DNA of 64,000 nucleotides from Trachythela sp. YZ-2020 (Eukaryota; Cnidaria; Anthozoa; Malacalcyonacea; Clavulariidae), in the NCBI GenBank assembly GCA_016169945.1, contig JADLSH010000170.1, positions 620,001-684,000 of the forward strand, in the 5' to 3' direction. Positions 10,528-22,205 of this stretch are shown in pieces. Numbering within the stretch: position 1 is the stretch's first letter; every line of letters starts with the position of its first letter. The position numbers and the translations under genes are program-made. Below the pieces are notes generated by a model. That model ran no database searches. It was not told where the DNA came from and saw only the letters and a program-made list of their open reading frames with translations.

Positions 10528-10809
10528 TTATTTTGACGTGTTTTTTTGTCTTTTATTAGAAGCTATAGTTGGAGGAGGGGTTAAATCTCCTTTTGTTCTT
10601 TCAATTATCGTTTTTTTACTTTTTACGTCTTTTGTACGGAAAGCGTTATTACAAAAACGAATGCCTTTTAATTCGCTGATCATTAAACGCTCCTATGTTT
10701 CTACCTCCATTTTTTCTTATATATCATCCTCTTCATATAAATTTATATATAATGTAACTTTTTCGTCTATAAATTTATGACCTATCGCCAGACTATCTTC
10801 GTAATTCAT
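10528..10809 (-). CDS. Two small unrecognised viral frames
   Basis: A frame of 30 codons (10717-10809, starting MNYEDSLAIGHKFIDE) is followed by one of 51 codons (10528-10683, starting MISELKGIRF). The second continues upstream through one in-frame stop. Both read with the capsid module. They may be parts of one broken gene. No family was recognised. The plus-strand frame over the same bases looks like a shadow. Confidence 0.35.
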
Positions 10810-10910
10810 AAAAAATTGAAAATAATTTTTTATTTCTTCTAACGAATTAAGAAGGTATGACGGGATATACGCTTCACAATCATTATTTGTATTATGATTT
10901 ATATCTTTAT

Positions 10911-11346
10911 TTAAATATAAAAAAAATGACGATGTAATATTAAATCTTGTTTTATACCAAATTCATCACCTAATATAAATTTGTCAGCAAAATTTTTCTG
11001 CATGACAGCGTCTGCTGTTCTAGTAGGTATGGGATATGGATGGGTTGTATTATACACAGGATGAAACGAATAACGAAGTATCCAATTTGTTATCAGATTT
11101 TTATCTGTTAATATTGTAGTATTGGATAACACACCATCTTTTGTTTTTACATCGTTTAATTTATAACTGAAATCTTTATTATTAAGATCTATTTTTCTAG
11201 CATAATGTATAAAAAATAATATTTGTTTGTTCATAATGTTTTAAAGCAAAATATATTTTTCTATCTTTATACGTATTAAAGGGTACATCATAATCAACTA
11301 TATTAATTAAATTTTCTTTTACTGCTTGTAAAGTAATTTTTAACAT
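10911..11346 (-). pseudogene. Unrecognised viral gene, about 145 residues, one frameshift
   Basis: The ATG at 11346 (MLKITLQAVKENLINI) opens a frame that shifts near 11200-11210 into the frame of 10911-11234 (HYARKIDLNNKDFSYK) and ends at 10911. It starts 4 bp below the end of the penton-like gene, again consistent with tight viral packing. No domain is recognised. Confidence 0.45.
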
Positions 11347-11349
11347 TTT

Positions 11350-12463
11350 TTAATGTATTAATGATTCTATTTCCACACTCCCGTGATCAAAATTTATTAA
11401 TTTTCCAGAACTGTCTTTAATTGTAAAATGAAGTTTATCAATATAATTTTAATTTTTTTATAACTTTTTTACGGTTGATAATAAGCCATATCTCCAATAT
11501 TTGCGATTGATTTTAAAGGAACAACAGCAAGCAATTCTGAATTATGATTGCCAACAACAACGTTTTCTAATTGGTCGCAATATATAAACAATCTATTAAC
11601 ACCATCTTTTATATCTGGTAAAAAACTTCCTTCATAATTAAATACGTTTTCATTTCTTTTTACATCTCCTAGTATATAATCACCATATCTAATATCCTCA
11701 CCATGCATTATTTTCATTGTGTGTCTAATTATATCCTTGTCAAAACCTAACACATATTTTAAACCTTTGCGAAAGAGTTAACGTCATTGTTACGTTAGAA
11801 AAAACCCGTTAGAAAATCTATCGTTTTCAAATGATGCTCAGACGTAAAATCGTACGTGTGATATACGAGCTGGTCGTTATTATCAAAAGATCGTAGTTTC
11901 ATAAACTTGACACGTTCGTTAGCATTTGAACTACTATCGGCATGTGCTTCCTGATAATAATCATACTAGTTGCTTGGTCCAATCGTTAGGTTATTTTGAA
12001 AAACCTTTTCTTGATTTACCCATATATAAAAATACCCGTTCCATGTTAACATTATTTTACCATTAATATTTTCACTAAATTTAATGCCGTATTCTTCTAT
12101 ACGTGTATTTATTACATATAACAACTGTTGTAAGTTATATACACCGTTTTTTATTACAACATCATCCAATTCATAACGTAAAGTACTGCCACATCCGTTG
12201 AATACTAAACGTTCGTAAGCAGGACCGAATCTATTATAATCCATAGGTTTGTATCGAAATAAATTATCATAATCAAATTTTAATGAAAAACTATAAGCGT
12301 CGTCTGTGATATTTGGAATTGTTTGTGGAAACATAATATTTGTAACCTCCATATAACGGTTTTCATTTAAACCATCTATAGCTGTAGGTATCGTTACCAC
12401 AAAATCATTTGTATAATTTGTACGGTCAGAAAGTATAGTGCTACTTGGAAATATATAATTCAT
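11350..12463 (-). pseudogene. Minor capsid (penton-like) protein, decayed
   Basis: The ATG at 12463 starts an N-terminal part (11966-12463) with MEVTNIMFPQTIPNI and YNLQQLLYVINTRI. These resemble the N-terminal strands of Polinton/adintovirus minor capsid proteins. The C-terminal part (11469-11753 and to 11350) has NRLFIYCDQLENVVVGN and a final KLHFTIKDSSGKL segment, the usual jelly-roll end. Breaks: a TAG at about 11964, a shift near 11790, and another near 11440. The start overlaps the stop of the integrase gene in an ATGA. It would sit at the fivefold vertices of the particle. Confidence 0.7.
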
Positions 12464-13054
12464 ACTTTTTTTAATTCTTCACGATAAAATTTACCACTTA
12501 TTTTTCCTCCATGTAAATCAACTAACAAATATGTTATAGGATCTGTGATATATACTTTATAGATAACCCATTTTCCCTAACCCATCTTAGCCCTTACAAT
12601 TCTTACAACCATGCCGATTTTTAAAACATTTTTTTCAATTCTAAAATTATCTAATTTCTTTAAAAAATCTTTACTTACAGGAAATTTTTTCTTAAAAAAT
12701 ACATCCTACGTTGTCATATTATGTAATGCTTTGTGAGGAGATTCGTTATAGCGTTCTACAATTACGGATAAATAATCAGCATAATTGTATGCATTTGTTT
12801 TACGGTGATAACATGGCACACCATGGTTTTTAATGTTTGAATTACACGTTCAGCATGCAATGCCTTAATTTCACGATTATATGTAGAAAATACTTTAAAA
12901 CCGTATTTTTTACTTGATTCTTTTCTAATTTTTTGAAATTCAGTTCCTTCGTCACACTGTATTTTCGCAGGAGTCACTTTGTTTTTTATTAATATTTGTT
13001 CAAATTTATTACCAGTATTATTCGAGGTTTTATTTTTTAATAATTCTACAATTA
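12460..13054 (-). pseudogene. Retroviral-type (rve) integrase, Polinton/adintovirus lineage, 5'-truncated
   Basis: The remaining part begins inside the catalytic core (ELLKNKTSNNTGNKFEQIL) at about 13054. It includes KIQCDEGTEF with the second catalytic Asp, and HAERVIQTLK with the presumed catalytic Glu. A frameshift near 12790 leads into YADYLSVIVERYNESPHKAL. Stops follow at about 12706 and 12578. The last segment (ITDPIT, GGKISGKFYREEL) matches the usual integrase C-terminus and ends with a TGA overlapping the penton ATG. The N-terminal part and first catalytic Asp are missing at the junction with the Helitron side. The element is therefore not expected to integrate. Confidence 0.75.
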
Positions 13055-13485
13055 TAATTATAACTAGTATACCTAGTTACCGGTATCTATAATTATAACT
13101 AGTATACCTAAATGGCAGTAAGTACCCTTAGGCCTACGTCAAACGTTGCTTTTCTGGTATGGTGAATGTAGCGTTAATGAGATTATTTCATTGTTTAGAT
13201 TTGTTTGCCTTAGTTTTGGAATGAGAACTTACAAGCCGGTCGTTTGACCTAGGCCCGAGTCGTTTACCGAATGGTTAAATAAAACTTAGGTAAAATAGAT
13301 GTGAAAGATGAAATCTATTTATATAACATACATTAATGAATCAAACAATAACACCCCATTCTTTTTATACAAACTAAACATTAAAAAGTTTCCTGCCTAC
13401 ATTGTTCATGGCACGAGAAAAATGTTGCAATTTGAAAGTTTAAATAATCTATGATAGGTAATATATGCGGTAAATCCATAAATCC
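13055..13485. other. Junction region with short tandem repeat
   Basis: A unit of about 35 bp containing TATAATTATAACTAGTATACC occurs twice at 13056-13112. The rest has no supported gene. This interval lies between the truncated integrase and the Helitron RPA-like gene and probably includes the terminal region of the Helitron. Confidence 0.5.
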
Positions 13486-14535
13486 TTAAGCGTTGGTTTT
13501 AGCAACCATTACGACGTTACATTTCTTGTTATAATAAACGCATGCCTCGACCGTTAGAATTACTTCATACAAGTCATCGTCATCCAACTCTGAAAACTCC
13601 TTAGATGAATCTGTCTGCTGTTTGAATATATCGTGCAGTTCTCACAATTTGTCGTCAAACATGACAGTAGACACTCCAGTAGCAAACAAGACATTTGCTA
13701 GTACTCTTTGTTTGCATTTAGTTTTAAGTTGCGTCAACCCACATTCACGCTACTATTTTTGTCTGGCATTTATTACATGACAGGAATCTCTTGATACTTT
13801 CTACTCCTTCGGCAGGGCAATTAGCTTTGCTGAGATTGTTATTAATGTTTTTGTCGTCCTCTCTTTCGATGGCTACGTCTGCCATTTCAATAATTGATTT
13901 CTTGTTGAGGGTGAGATATTTCTTGTCATCGAACTCCCGCACCATGACATTTGAAATGTGATACGTGCCACCAGAGGTAACACGCTCAGCATAATTTTCC
14001 CACAATACAAGTCGCACTGTCGCTGTATTATCCGTTAGAAGAGCCTCTTGTTTAAGAAGTGTTTCCTTTTTTCATAATTGTTTCTTTGGTGCTCTGCAGA
14101 GACAGGCGTCCACAGACATTGACTTTTTGATTTGTGTCACCTGTAAAAATGAAGATGAAAAGAGTTTATTATGAGCTGTGTTGCAACATGGTGGTGTTTA
14201 TAATGAGGGAGGTTTTAATAAAGAGTTAGGCATAACTCTTTCACTGCCTGCTCTTGGATGTCAAAAGTTACTTCAGTTGGTGCCAGATCGTCTATTCTGG
14301 ATCTTTTGTTTACAAGAATTTCATCTTCGTTCGTCCAATGATTTCTTTTCAATTGATATTTGGAGATTTTAATTGGTGATGAAGACTCGGCGCTGGCTTT
14401 GCATTTATGGTGTTTCTCAGGCGAGAAAAACACCGTCCTGATTGTCTTGCCATTGGTTTGAAATTGCATATTGAAGTAGTCATTATTTCTTTGACTAGTC
14501 TTTATGGGTGAACGATTATGAACATATCCAATCAA
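13486..14535 (-). pseudogene. Helitron RPA-like protein, decayed, with one intron
   Basis: The first exon (about 14215-14535) encodes IGYVHNRSPIKTSQRNND, homologous to the gene at 3459-4536. A predicted intron follows, with an acceptor near 14140. The OB-fold part contains RLVLWENYAERV and YHISNVMVREFDDKK at 13745-14017. The zinc-ribbon half CNKC is followed by a frame loss at about 13744. The tail continues (LDDDDLYEVILTVEA) to a stop at 13486-13488. A further shift lies near 14060. The protein would coat single-stranded DNA during rolling-circle transposition. It is on the same strand as the helicase and Rep genes upstream. Confidence 0.75.
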
Positions 14536-14885
14536 AGCTTTACCTAAACAGTATTAGCAGTTACATTAGCAATGTTATATTTTATATTATATATGCAGGA
14601 ACTACATTGACTAATAATTATAAAAGGCTGTTGTCAGTTGCAGGAAAACTGACGTTATTTAGTAAATTACCTTCTGTGCTATGTTCCATCTTTAGTATCT
14701 TAATAGAGGAAAAATAAATACATCAGAAAATGGGAAAACGTTATAATTGTAGTAATTAATATGTAAGCCGGGCTAGTGGTCAAATAGCAACCTTTAATGG
14801 AATGTTGTATGTACTATGGCTATTATGTGCACCATACTACTATGGAAAGTTTAAATGTGTTCAGTTGAAAAACGAAGTAAGGATT
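14536..14885. other. Spacer between Helitron RPA and helicase genes
   Basis: AT-rich sequence with no supported frame. Confidence 0.5.
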
Positions 14886-16408
14886 TTATTTTATCAAAAG
14901 CAAATTTTTGTGAGACCAGTATTGACAAGAAATAATATTGACAACAGTTCCTGTGGATCCATTACATAAACCCACTGATGGCCATAGGTTTACTGTTAGC
15001 ATTACACAAGCCCCTTTACTAATAAACAAAATGGGCTGCAATCCAAGCATTTCTTGTGAACTAATATGTTTTGCTTTCACATTGGAGTGTCTGGCATGTA
15101 TACTTGCAACAGGTTATTTTAATTATACTAAGCGCTCGTAGTTATACTTCCCAACTTGCTCATTGCTATGGTACAATCTTATGGCTGTTTCAAAGTCTTT
15201 TAAGTTTTTCACACGAACAGGTTGTCTTGTAAGTAATAGTTGCCAGTCACTGCTAGTCGATTCAGCATTGCATAGTCGTGACAATAAGTTTCGAAACAAA
15301 AGTTGGTTGTATTCTGAACCAGCAACTCTTTGATTGACAGTTAATATTACAACCTTGTTAAACATTCTATATGCTAAATAACCCTGTTCTCCAACCTGAT
15401 TAGATGGTTTTGAATGATACAATGGTTTATCACAAACTGGAGGCAACTGACCAGTATTGCCAACTAAAATGATTGATTTCCCACGAAACAATTGATTTTT
15501 TAGTCCAGTAGCTTGTCTGCATCGTCTATCTACCCATCCCATCGCGGTTTGTCCAAGCATAGAAAACTCATCAATTAGCAGATAGTGTATATTTTGCAAT
15601 TGCTCCTGCAAGTTAAATAAGACTTTGACCAGACAAATCTTTTTGATGTACTGGACCTACAGGAAGCTTTAACAACGAATGAATTGTCACCCCATTGATA
15701 TTGTATGCAGCTTTACCAGTTGTTGCTGTAATAGCACATTTAGTTTGAAGATAGTTAGAAATTGTATTTATGATATAGCTTTTGCCTGTTCCTGCTTGAC
15801 CAATAATTATCATGAGAAGGGGGATCTTGGATATAGTTGGTAACTTGGAATGGTGCACTATGTCATATGCAACCTTTTGTTCTACACTGAAACTGTTAAT
15901 GTTAATTTTTTGAAATTCTTTGATCACAGTGTTCGGTGGGGGTTAAACGTTTTTGCCTTGTTATCCAATTGGGCATTTCACTAATATCTTTCTCACTATA
16001 AACTGATCTCTCACTATACCAATCGTAGCTGTTTTCATGTAAATTTACAGAATTTAAGTCAATTCCAGCAGTTTGAAAATGTGAGAGCATCATCCAATCC
16101 TCTTGAGGGTGGTGTTCATATTCTGTCTGTTCTTCCATAGAAAATTGAATGTTATCTATTACATTTTTGAGTTTTTGTGTCCAGTTAGAAACATGCTGTT
16201 GGGCATATGGTAGATTTAAAAATTCTTGCCATGCATTAATGTATGTTGAATCTTGTGGAGACTCACTACCCCAAGCATCATGCTGAGAATTTTTCCATGG
16301 TTTGTATGTTAGTAGCTGGTATTTGCAAAACAGACTATAATTATCACCAAGGATTTTAAGTGTAAACACTGAATAGTTTAAGGACACCCCTTCAAACAAC
16401 CCCTTCAT
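14886..16408 (-). pseudogene. Helitron Pif1-like helicase domain, decayed
   Basis: The linker part is 15902-16408. Motif I (GQAGTGKSY, Walker A) lies at 15775-15801. Motif II (LLIDEFSMLG) is at 15552-15581. Motif III is GNTGQLPPV at 15435-15461, where an Asp is usual at the second position. The C-terminal motifs GACVMLTVNLWPSVGL and CNGSTGTVV lie at 14886-15080. Frameshifts near 15612 and 15905, and two stops at about 15110-15125, break the frame. This superfamily-1B helicase unwinds DNA 5' to 3' during Helitron transposition and is normally fused to the Rep domain. Here the two are separated by about 340 bp of unrelated sequence. Confidence 0.85.
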
Positions 16409-16750
16409 GGCTTCTTTATCATGTGATCATATCATTTATTTATAGAAAATATGATGTAATATCATATTATCACGTGAACAACACTATATAAGTCTTGAAT
16501 AATGTGTATTGTGATAAACGACTCTTTATTGATGCATTGTGCTAACCTACGTATGTGTATTAATTTAGGCTTTTTTTAGTTACATCTCGTTTGTATCATT
16601 CTATATTGTTGTTGACCAGAATAAAATATCATTTTTCTTGTTTCAGTGTAATCCTTCCTCCTTTTAAGCCGCCATCCAGTGTCCCAAGGGCTGGAGTCAA
16701 ATTTATTTGATAGCTGGCGAGGGGAAGGATATTACTGTTTCTGATATGAT
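16409..16750. other. Sequence separating Rep and helicase parts
   Basis: No Helitron coding was recognised. The plus strand looks like an intron end (TTCTTGTTTCAG at about 16635-16646). It may be a small insertion or deleted coding sequence. Confidence 0.35.
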
Positions 16751-19475
16751 TTATTCATGGTAAGATATCAATTTGTTTTTATAATTATCACCCCTTGGAT
16801 TTGAAGAGTAAGTGGGAAAAACTCGTGGGACCACTTGGCATGACTGTTTTACAAGCTTACCTTTCTTAAGTGCACACTTTGAAACAAAATCAATAAGATT
16901 TATATTAACTATCGAAGGGAATTCAGATTTGAAATTAATGCGTTTGGCATATGTGTCTAGTAAGGAATCTTTTGTGCAATTGTCAGTTGCTTTTACATTT
17001 GTTTCCACTTTGCGAGACCCATTTAAGTTAACTGGTAGAACTTGAAATGTTGTGCTATGTAATTTTAGAGAAAGCAACAAATGCATTGTTTCCTGTGCGC
17101 TAAAATCTCTTTCACCAATTGTCTTTATCATTAACTTTTTTATAGCTCTGTTAGCACTAAAATCTGGCTCGAGGTTACTTAAAACTGTATCAAAAGTATG
17201 TTTAAGCATTGAGGATCTAGTCTCTCCTTTGGCTGCATACTTACAAATATATTCAACACAAGCATGATGATCAATAATAACTTGAATATCACAGTTACCT
17301 CTCCAACCTTGAAGCTGAATTCTTTGATGATTGTTTAATCTAGGATCATTTTGTTTTTGTCACTATCTTAGCTTTGTACTGAGTACTTTTGTCTTTTGTG
17401 TGAACTGGTTCAAATGCAATGTTGTTTTCTCACAGCAATCAAAAGGGAATTTAAAACGGCATTTCAGTTGAGTTTCATCACTTTTGCGTCTGAGACAATA
17501 CTTAGTACTGCACTGTGAGTGCCGCTGGACTGTATTAATTAAGTCTGTGTAGTCATTCTCAAAGTCATCAATGTTTTCATGAAGTTTTTTGCAAGGGTGA
17601 ATATTAGGTTTTGTCCACACTTCATTGAGTGGTGGAAGTGGATTCCACATACTAATTAGAGAGTCTATATAACTACAAATTATTTCAGAAGCCTTTTTGC
17701 CTTGTTCAATTTCCAGTAAAGTATCAATATTTCTGGAATCATTTTCACTTTTCCTGCTAGGAAACCTTTTAATACTGTTTCTGCAAGATTGCAAAGCCCT
17801 GGATCGCTTTTTAATGACAATGACAATTTCCATGACAATGAATACTTCCCCTGGCTTGAAATTCATACCTATACCAATGCCATTCAGCACCCAAGGTATC
17901 ATAAAGCCAATGTTTAAGAAAACTTTCCAAACGCTTTGTAAAAAACCAATCAACTAAATGTGGGTTATTAATAACATTTTGCCGTCTTTCATCTGCTGTT
18001 ATATTTTCATAATTTGGATCTAACAGTGAGTGCATTTCAGGCCAGTGCATGTCTGCTGATGAAAATCTAAAAAAGATTGTGGGAGTTCCCACAAATCTTC
18101 TCGAATCTTATACCAATAAGAAGAACTACCAGTAATGTTACTAGCATATCTGGACAACTTAGCCATAAAACTATTACTGGTTGCCATATTCCACAACTGG
18201 TTTATAGTAAGATGTGATTCATTAGGGTTTTGTTTCAGAAAAATTGCACTTTGTTGTAAAATTCTCTGTCATTGAATCATATTTAGAGCCCAATATGAAA
18301 ACATGGGATGAGAGGCAAACCAATAAATCCATTTACCATTAATGAACTCTGCAAACTTTATTAGATGCTGAATTTTACAAGATAAACTTATGTCTCTATG
18401 CAATTCTGGATTAGTAGGATCACCTTTACCATCTGGAAATAAACAAGGAAATGCCATTGTTGCTAGAAATGGTGTTTTGTATTCGTTTAGTGGTTGATTT
18501 TCAACAGTTGGCCAATTAATCTTAGTTTCTAATTTACTATGTATAGCTTCTGATTCAAGTTGATCATTGTGACTATGGGGAAGAAATGTACTTGTTTCTG
18601 TTTTGTAATTAAACACTTTGTCATTGTCATCATGAGTAGGATCATCAGAATCATTATTAAGTTCTTCAAAATTGCCCTCTGGATCATTGGTTGTTTCAAT
18701 TATTTGAAGATCAGTTGGAACACCATTAGCCGGCCAGTGTCAAGCATAGACTTATTCACCTTAACATGGTATTGTGGATTATGTTTAATTAACCATGCTA
18801 ATGCAAGTTCAACCTTTTTTTCCCTAACAATTACATCCTTGAAGGTATTGTCTTTTCCTTTCATTGTAACAACTATTAGTGGAATATCTTTAGGGCAGTG
18901 TGGAAGTGATTGAGCCAACTCTTCAACTCTCTGAGGCAAGTTAATGCAATGACCAGAATAACCTCTTTGGCCACCAGGTTTTAAATAAACTTTCATGATT
19001 GGAAGAGCACGAGCAATAAGCATTTCCTCAATTTGTGTCAAATTTTTCAATACTTCTGGGACAGCTGATAGGATCAAAACTGTTTGGGTGATTGTTTATC
19101 TCTTGAACATCTGACGCAAATGTAAGAGGTCTGTGATTTGGGTTTAGTTTTTAAAGGCCAAGCCTCTTTATATATTTTACACTGACTCGTGAAAAATTTA
19201 ATTGATTTGTGAAACCGATTCATGTTTAATTTTTCATGTTTTGAAATATTTTCTGTTTGTACGTTCTGATTTTGGTTTAAACTTGGCAGCCCACTCTCTA
19301 TCTTATTCATTTTATTAGCCTCACTACTATCAACACTAGTTGCTTTGAATTTGAAGTTATTAATTTTATTAGCCTCACTGCTATCAACAATAAATTGTCT
19401 TTGGTTTTCTGTTTTTCTTTTAGTATACTGTTGACAATTGTTATTACTAGTTGCTTCAAATTTGAAGTTATTCAT
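16751..19475 (-). pseudogene. Helitron Rep (HUH nuclease) region, decayed
   Basis: Reading right to left: a cysteine motif ([12 protein letters not shown]) near 19100; the conserved N-terminal block [18 protein letters not shown] and [11 protein letters not shown] at 18700-19077; a middle block FPCLFPDGKGDPTNPELH at 18269-18616; and the HUH motif GSIHCHG at 17829-17849. A further part is 17363-17953. The tyrosine motif EYICKYAAK at 17228-17254 carries both active-site tyrosines, followed by an open part to 16751. The frame is broken at least at 17360, 17810-17950, 18100-18265, 18620-18700 and 19075. Rep would nick and join DNA at the element ends. The key HUH and tyrosine residues are still readable, but not in one frame. 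Confidence 0.85.
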
Positions 19476-19501
19476 TTCATTAGCCTTGCTGTTATCAACA
19501 C

Positions 19502-20236
19502 TTAATTGTTTTTGTTTTCTGATTTCCTCTTAGTATTCTGTGGACTGTTATTGGCAGTCGGATTTGTATTTGCACTTACATCAACCACGATGTCATAGTG
19601 AACTCCATTTGTATGCTGAATATAAATTGCACCGTTGTTTTGGGAATGGGAACCATCTAAGTTTGCTTTTGAAAATTTATGCCACTTTAACTGGCTGCCA
19701 ACTCTAGTATAAACATATATGTCTGTGCTAAGCAAGGAACTGGCTGCTAAAATTTCAATATCTGTTCCCCACACTGCTTCATTTGCTATGCGACTGTTGT
19801 GAAAATAGTCATCTAAAGACATATTCATGTGCGGATATAACAAGTGCTCAATCTCTCTCATATGATCTACAATTCTTTGTCGAACTAAATTATGATATAT
19901 TTGTCGGCCTGTTATAGCATAAGACAGTGCACGAAATAAACAGTTACCATCACCTTGAATAGAATGTATTTTAGTAGGGGATGTATGTTCCAGCTTTTTA
20001 GGTTGTTGTGCTTTGTGAGCAGAAATCAAAGGTAGGTTCAACAAGGAACACATGAAATTTTGACTCTTCTTATTAGTAGGATTAAAGGTAAACTCACTTT
20101 CTCGTTGAGCTTTAAAAAGATAATTCTCTTGAACACATGTATTACTGTTTTGGTTTCCTTCATGTAGTGGACTACTATTGAAAATATTTGATTTTTCCTC
20201 AAGAGTTTGGTTCATCAGAATCACTACTGTCAACAC
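19502..20236 (-). pseudogene. OTU-like cysteine protease domain of the Helitron
   Basis: The frame spans 244 residues. The catalytic block IQGDGNCLFRALSYAITG carries Cys99, and GVHYDIV carries the partner His213. Spacing and motifs fit the OTU deubiquitinase-like fold. OTU domains are known parts of Helentron (Helitron2) polyproteins, and this position upstream of Rep fits. No stop lies inside the domain. The frame ends at 19502, and 19074-19475 continues with repeated DSSEANK segments, so it was probably part of a longer protein. The role in transposition is unknown. Confidence 0.75.
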
Positions 20237-20712
20237 TAAGTTGTTCTTTGTTTTCTGGTTTCCTCTTATTATTCTGTGAACAGTTATTGGCAGTCAGATT
20301 TGTATTTGTACTAATATCAACCACAATGTCATAGTGAACTCCATTTGTATGCTGAATGTAAATTGCACAGTTGTTTTTGGGAATGGGAACCATCTAAGTT
20401 TGCTTTTGAAAATTTATGCCATTTTAACTGGCTGCCAACTCTAGTATAAACATATATGTCTGTGCTAAGCAAAGAACTGGCTGCTAAAATTTCAATATCT
20501 GTTCCCCACACTGCTTCATTTGCTATGTGACTGTTGTGAAAATATTCGTTTAAAGACATATTCATATTCATATGTTCCAGCATTTTAGGTTGTTGTGCTT
20601 TGTGCGCAGAAATCAAAGGTAGGTTCAACAGGGAACACATGAAATTTTGAGCGTTTTTATCGACTGGCATGTAAAGAAAGCTGTTGCTTATCTCAGATGA
20701 CATTTTTAACAA
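20199..20712 (-). pseudogene. Duplicated OTU copy lacking the catalytic cysteine segment
   Basis: This repeats the neighbouring OTU sequence (QNFMCSLLNLPLISAHKAQQ, then YFHNSHIANEAVWGTDIEIL) but jumps from LEH straight to MNMSL. That removes about 50 residues, including the GDGNCLF block. A 1-nt shift near 20380 separates the frames 20329-20712 and 20199-20393. It cannot be a working protease. It appears to be an in-line partial duplication within the same element. Confidence 0.75.
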
Positions 20713-21050
20713 TAATAGTCAACTATTCATACCTTATGCAATGTGGTTAAGACAAGCTTGAAAGTTCCACTCGAAACTCAAAGCAATCAACTTAAAAAAT
20801 GTGCCACTACATTGAACTGTTATAATGTTGAAACAATTTCAAACAAAGGTAATACGTAAAAAAACGAGCGGCAATCAACCGCAGTAAAAACGAGGCAGGC
20901 TACAAACCACACCCTGGCATCAAAATTGACATTCGAAACCATCAACTTCAAAAAACAAACGTAATACGCTACTGAAAAGACGAGCAGCAATAAACTACAG
21001 TAAAAACGAGGCAAGGCTACAACAGGATCGAAACTGTAATAGCCGGTATC
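20713..21050. repeat. Short tandem repeats upstream of the Helitron genes
   Basis: The block CAGTAAAAACGAGGCA recurs (about 20881 and 20998), together with a TCAACTTAAAAAATG/TCAACTTCAAAAAAC block. It probably belongs to the 5' region of the minus-strand Helitron. Confidence 0.55.
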
Positions 21051-21960
21051 AAATAACAGAATAAGAACACATTGTAAAAACGCGCTGTATAATAGTGTAT
21101 ATGAGTATATGCTTGAATTTGGCTTAAAATTTATACTGTTAACGCCAATGATAAAAGGAAAAGACGACGCTACAGAAAAGGCGAGACAAAAACTGAAACG
21201 GCAAAGCTAGTATAAAAGCAACAGTCAAATATTGTATGTCAGTTCAAGATGACAAAGGTCTATGGTCAAATTCGAAACGCACCGGTATTTATGTAAAATT
21301 TTCCAACCTTTCGATGAAACAAACAACTAAACAAATACAGTCACTATAAAAGAATGAATAACTAGAATACTTACTTTGTACGCTCTGTTTTGCCAATAAT
21401 TGTTAACCAGGTATTTCTTGAGAAACCACAGGGGTTTTTCTATCAAATAACAGAGTAAAAAAGGCGTTGTTTATGCAGTAAATATACGCGCTGTATATCA
21501 GTATATGCTTGAATTTCATTTAAAATTTATTCGGTTTAGGCCAACGATAGAAGGAAAAGACGATGCTATAGAAAAGGCGAGACAAACCCAAGACGACAAA
21601 GCTAGCATTTAAAGCAACAGCCAAACATGACACTTTGGGTCAATGGTCAAATAATTTGCTTGTCAAATAATTCGACACGCGCTTGACCTGTAGTGCCGGT
21701 ATTTAAGCCTCCCAACCTTTCGATAAAACAAGCAACCAACCAGGCGAGTCGGTAAATAAAGAATGAATAAGTTGAATATATATATTGCTACTTACTTGTA
21801 CGCTCAGTGCTGCCAAGTCGTCAACACAGGTAGGTATGTGCAGTTGTTCAACTATCAAATACCTGTAACCGAGTAAAAAGGTGTTGTTTATGCAGTATAA
21901 TATATGTTTGAAAACTCGTTAAAAGAAAAATAACTTAAATACTTACTATTTACGCACAAA
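21050..21960. repeat. About 400-bp imperfect tandem repeats with repeated splice-donor-like exons
   Basis: Two long units (about 21050-21433 and 21440-21857) and a shorter third (21858-21960) share AAAATTTAT, GGAAAAGACGA and CCAACCTTTCGAT blocks. Each ends with TACTTAC.TTGTACGCTC or a variant. On the minus strand this reads GAGCGTACAA followed by GTAAGTA, so each unit may carry an alternative non-coding first exon. It lies upstream of the Helitron coding region on that strand. Confidence 0.6.
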
Positions 21961-22079
21961 TCCACACTATTCAAAGTTTCAGCGTTAGGCACAAATCCAC
22001 ACTATTCAGAGTTGCAGCCATGCCAGGAAACGGTAGAAGAGGAAACACGAGGTTCAACACGTCGGTTTTATATAGAGAG

Positions 22080-22128
22080 CGCATTGCATTTTGGGTCTAC
22101 ACCACTTTTACCCAAAATGCATTTCACT
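22080..22128. other. Hairpin near the right edge of the Helitron block
   Basis: TGCATTTTGGGT and ACCCAAAATGCA form a 12-bp inverted repeat around a short loop, preceded and followed by GC-richer sequence. Helentrons have terminal palindromes, so it may mark the 5' end, but no terminal consensus was confirmed. Just before it, CACAAATCCACACTATTCA occurs twice (about 21956 and 21991). Confidence 0.5.
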
Positions 22129-22205
22129 GCCTTGCTCGCTCGCTGCGGCAGCAATTATAGTTTTTTAAATCGTTCATATCAGCTATATCAGCTAAGTATT
22201 TATTG

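Noticed and set aside
10538..10780. Plus-strand frame of 80 codons
   Set aside because: Antisense to viral frames, hydrophobic composition typical of a shadow, no motif.
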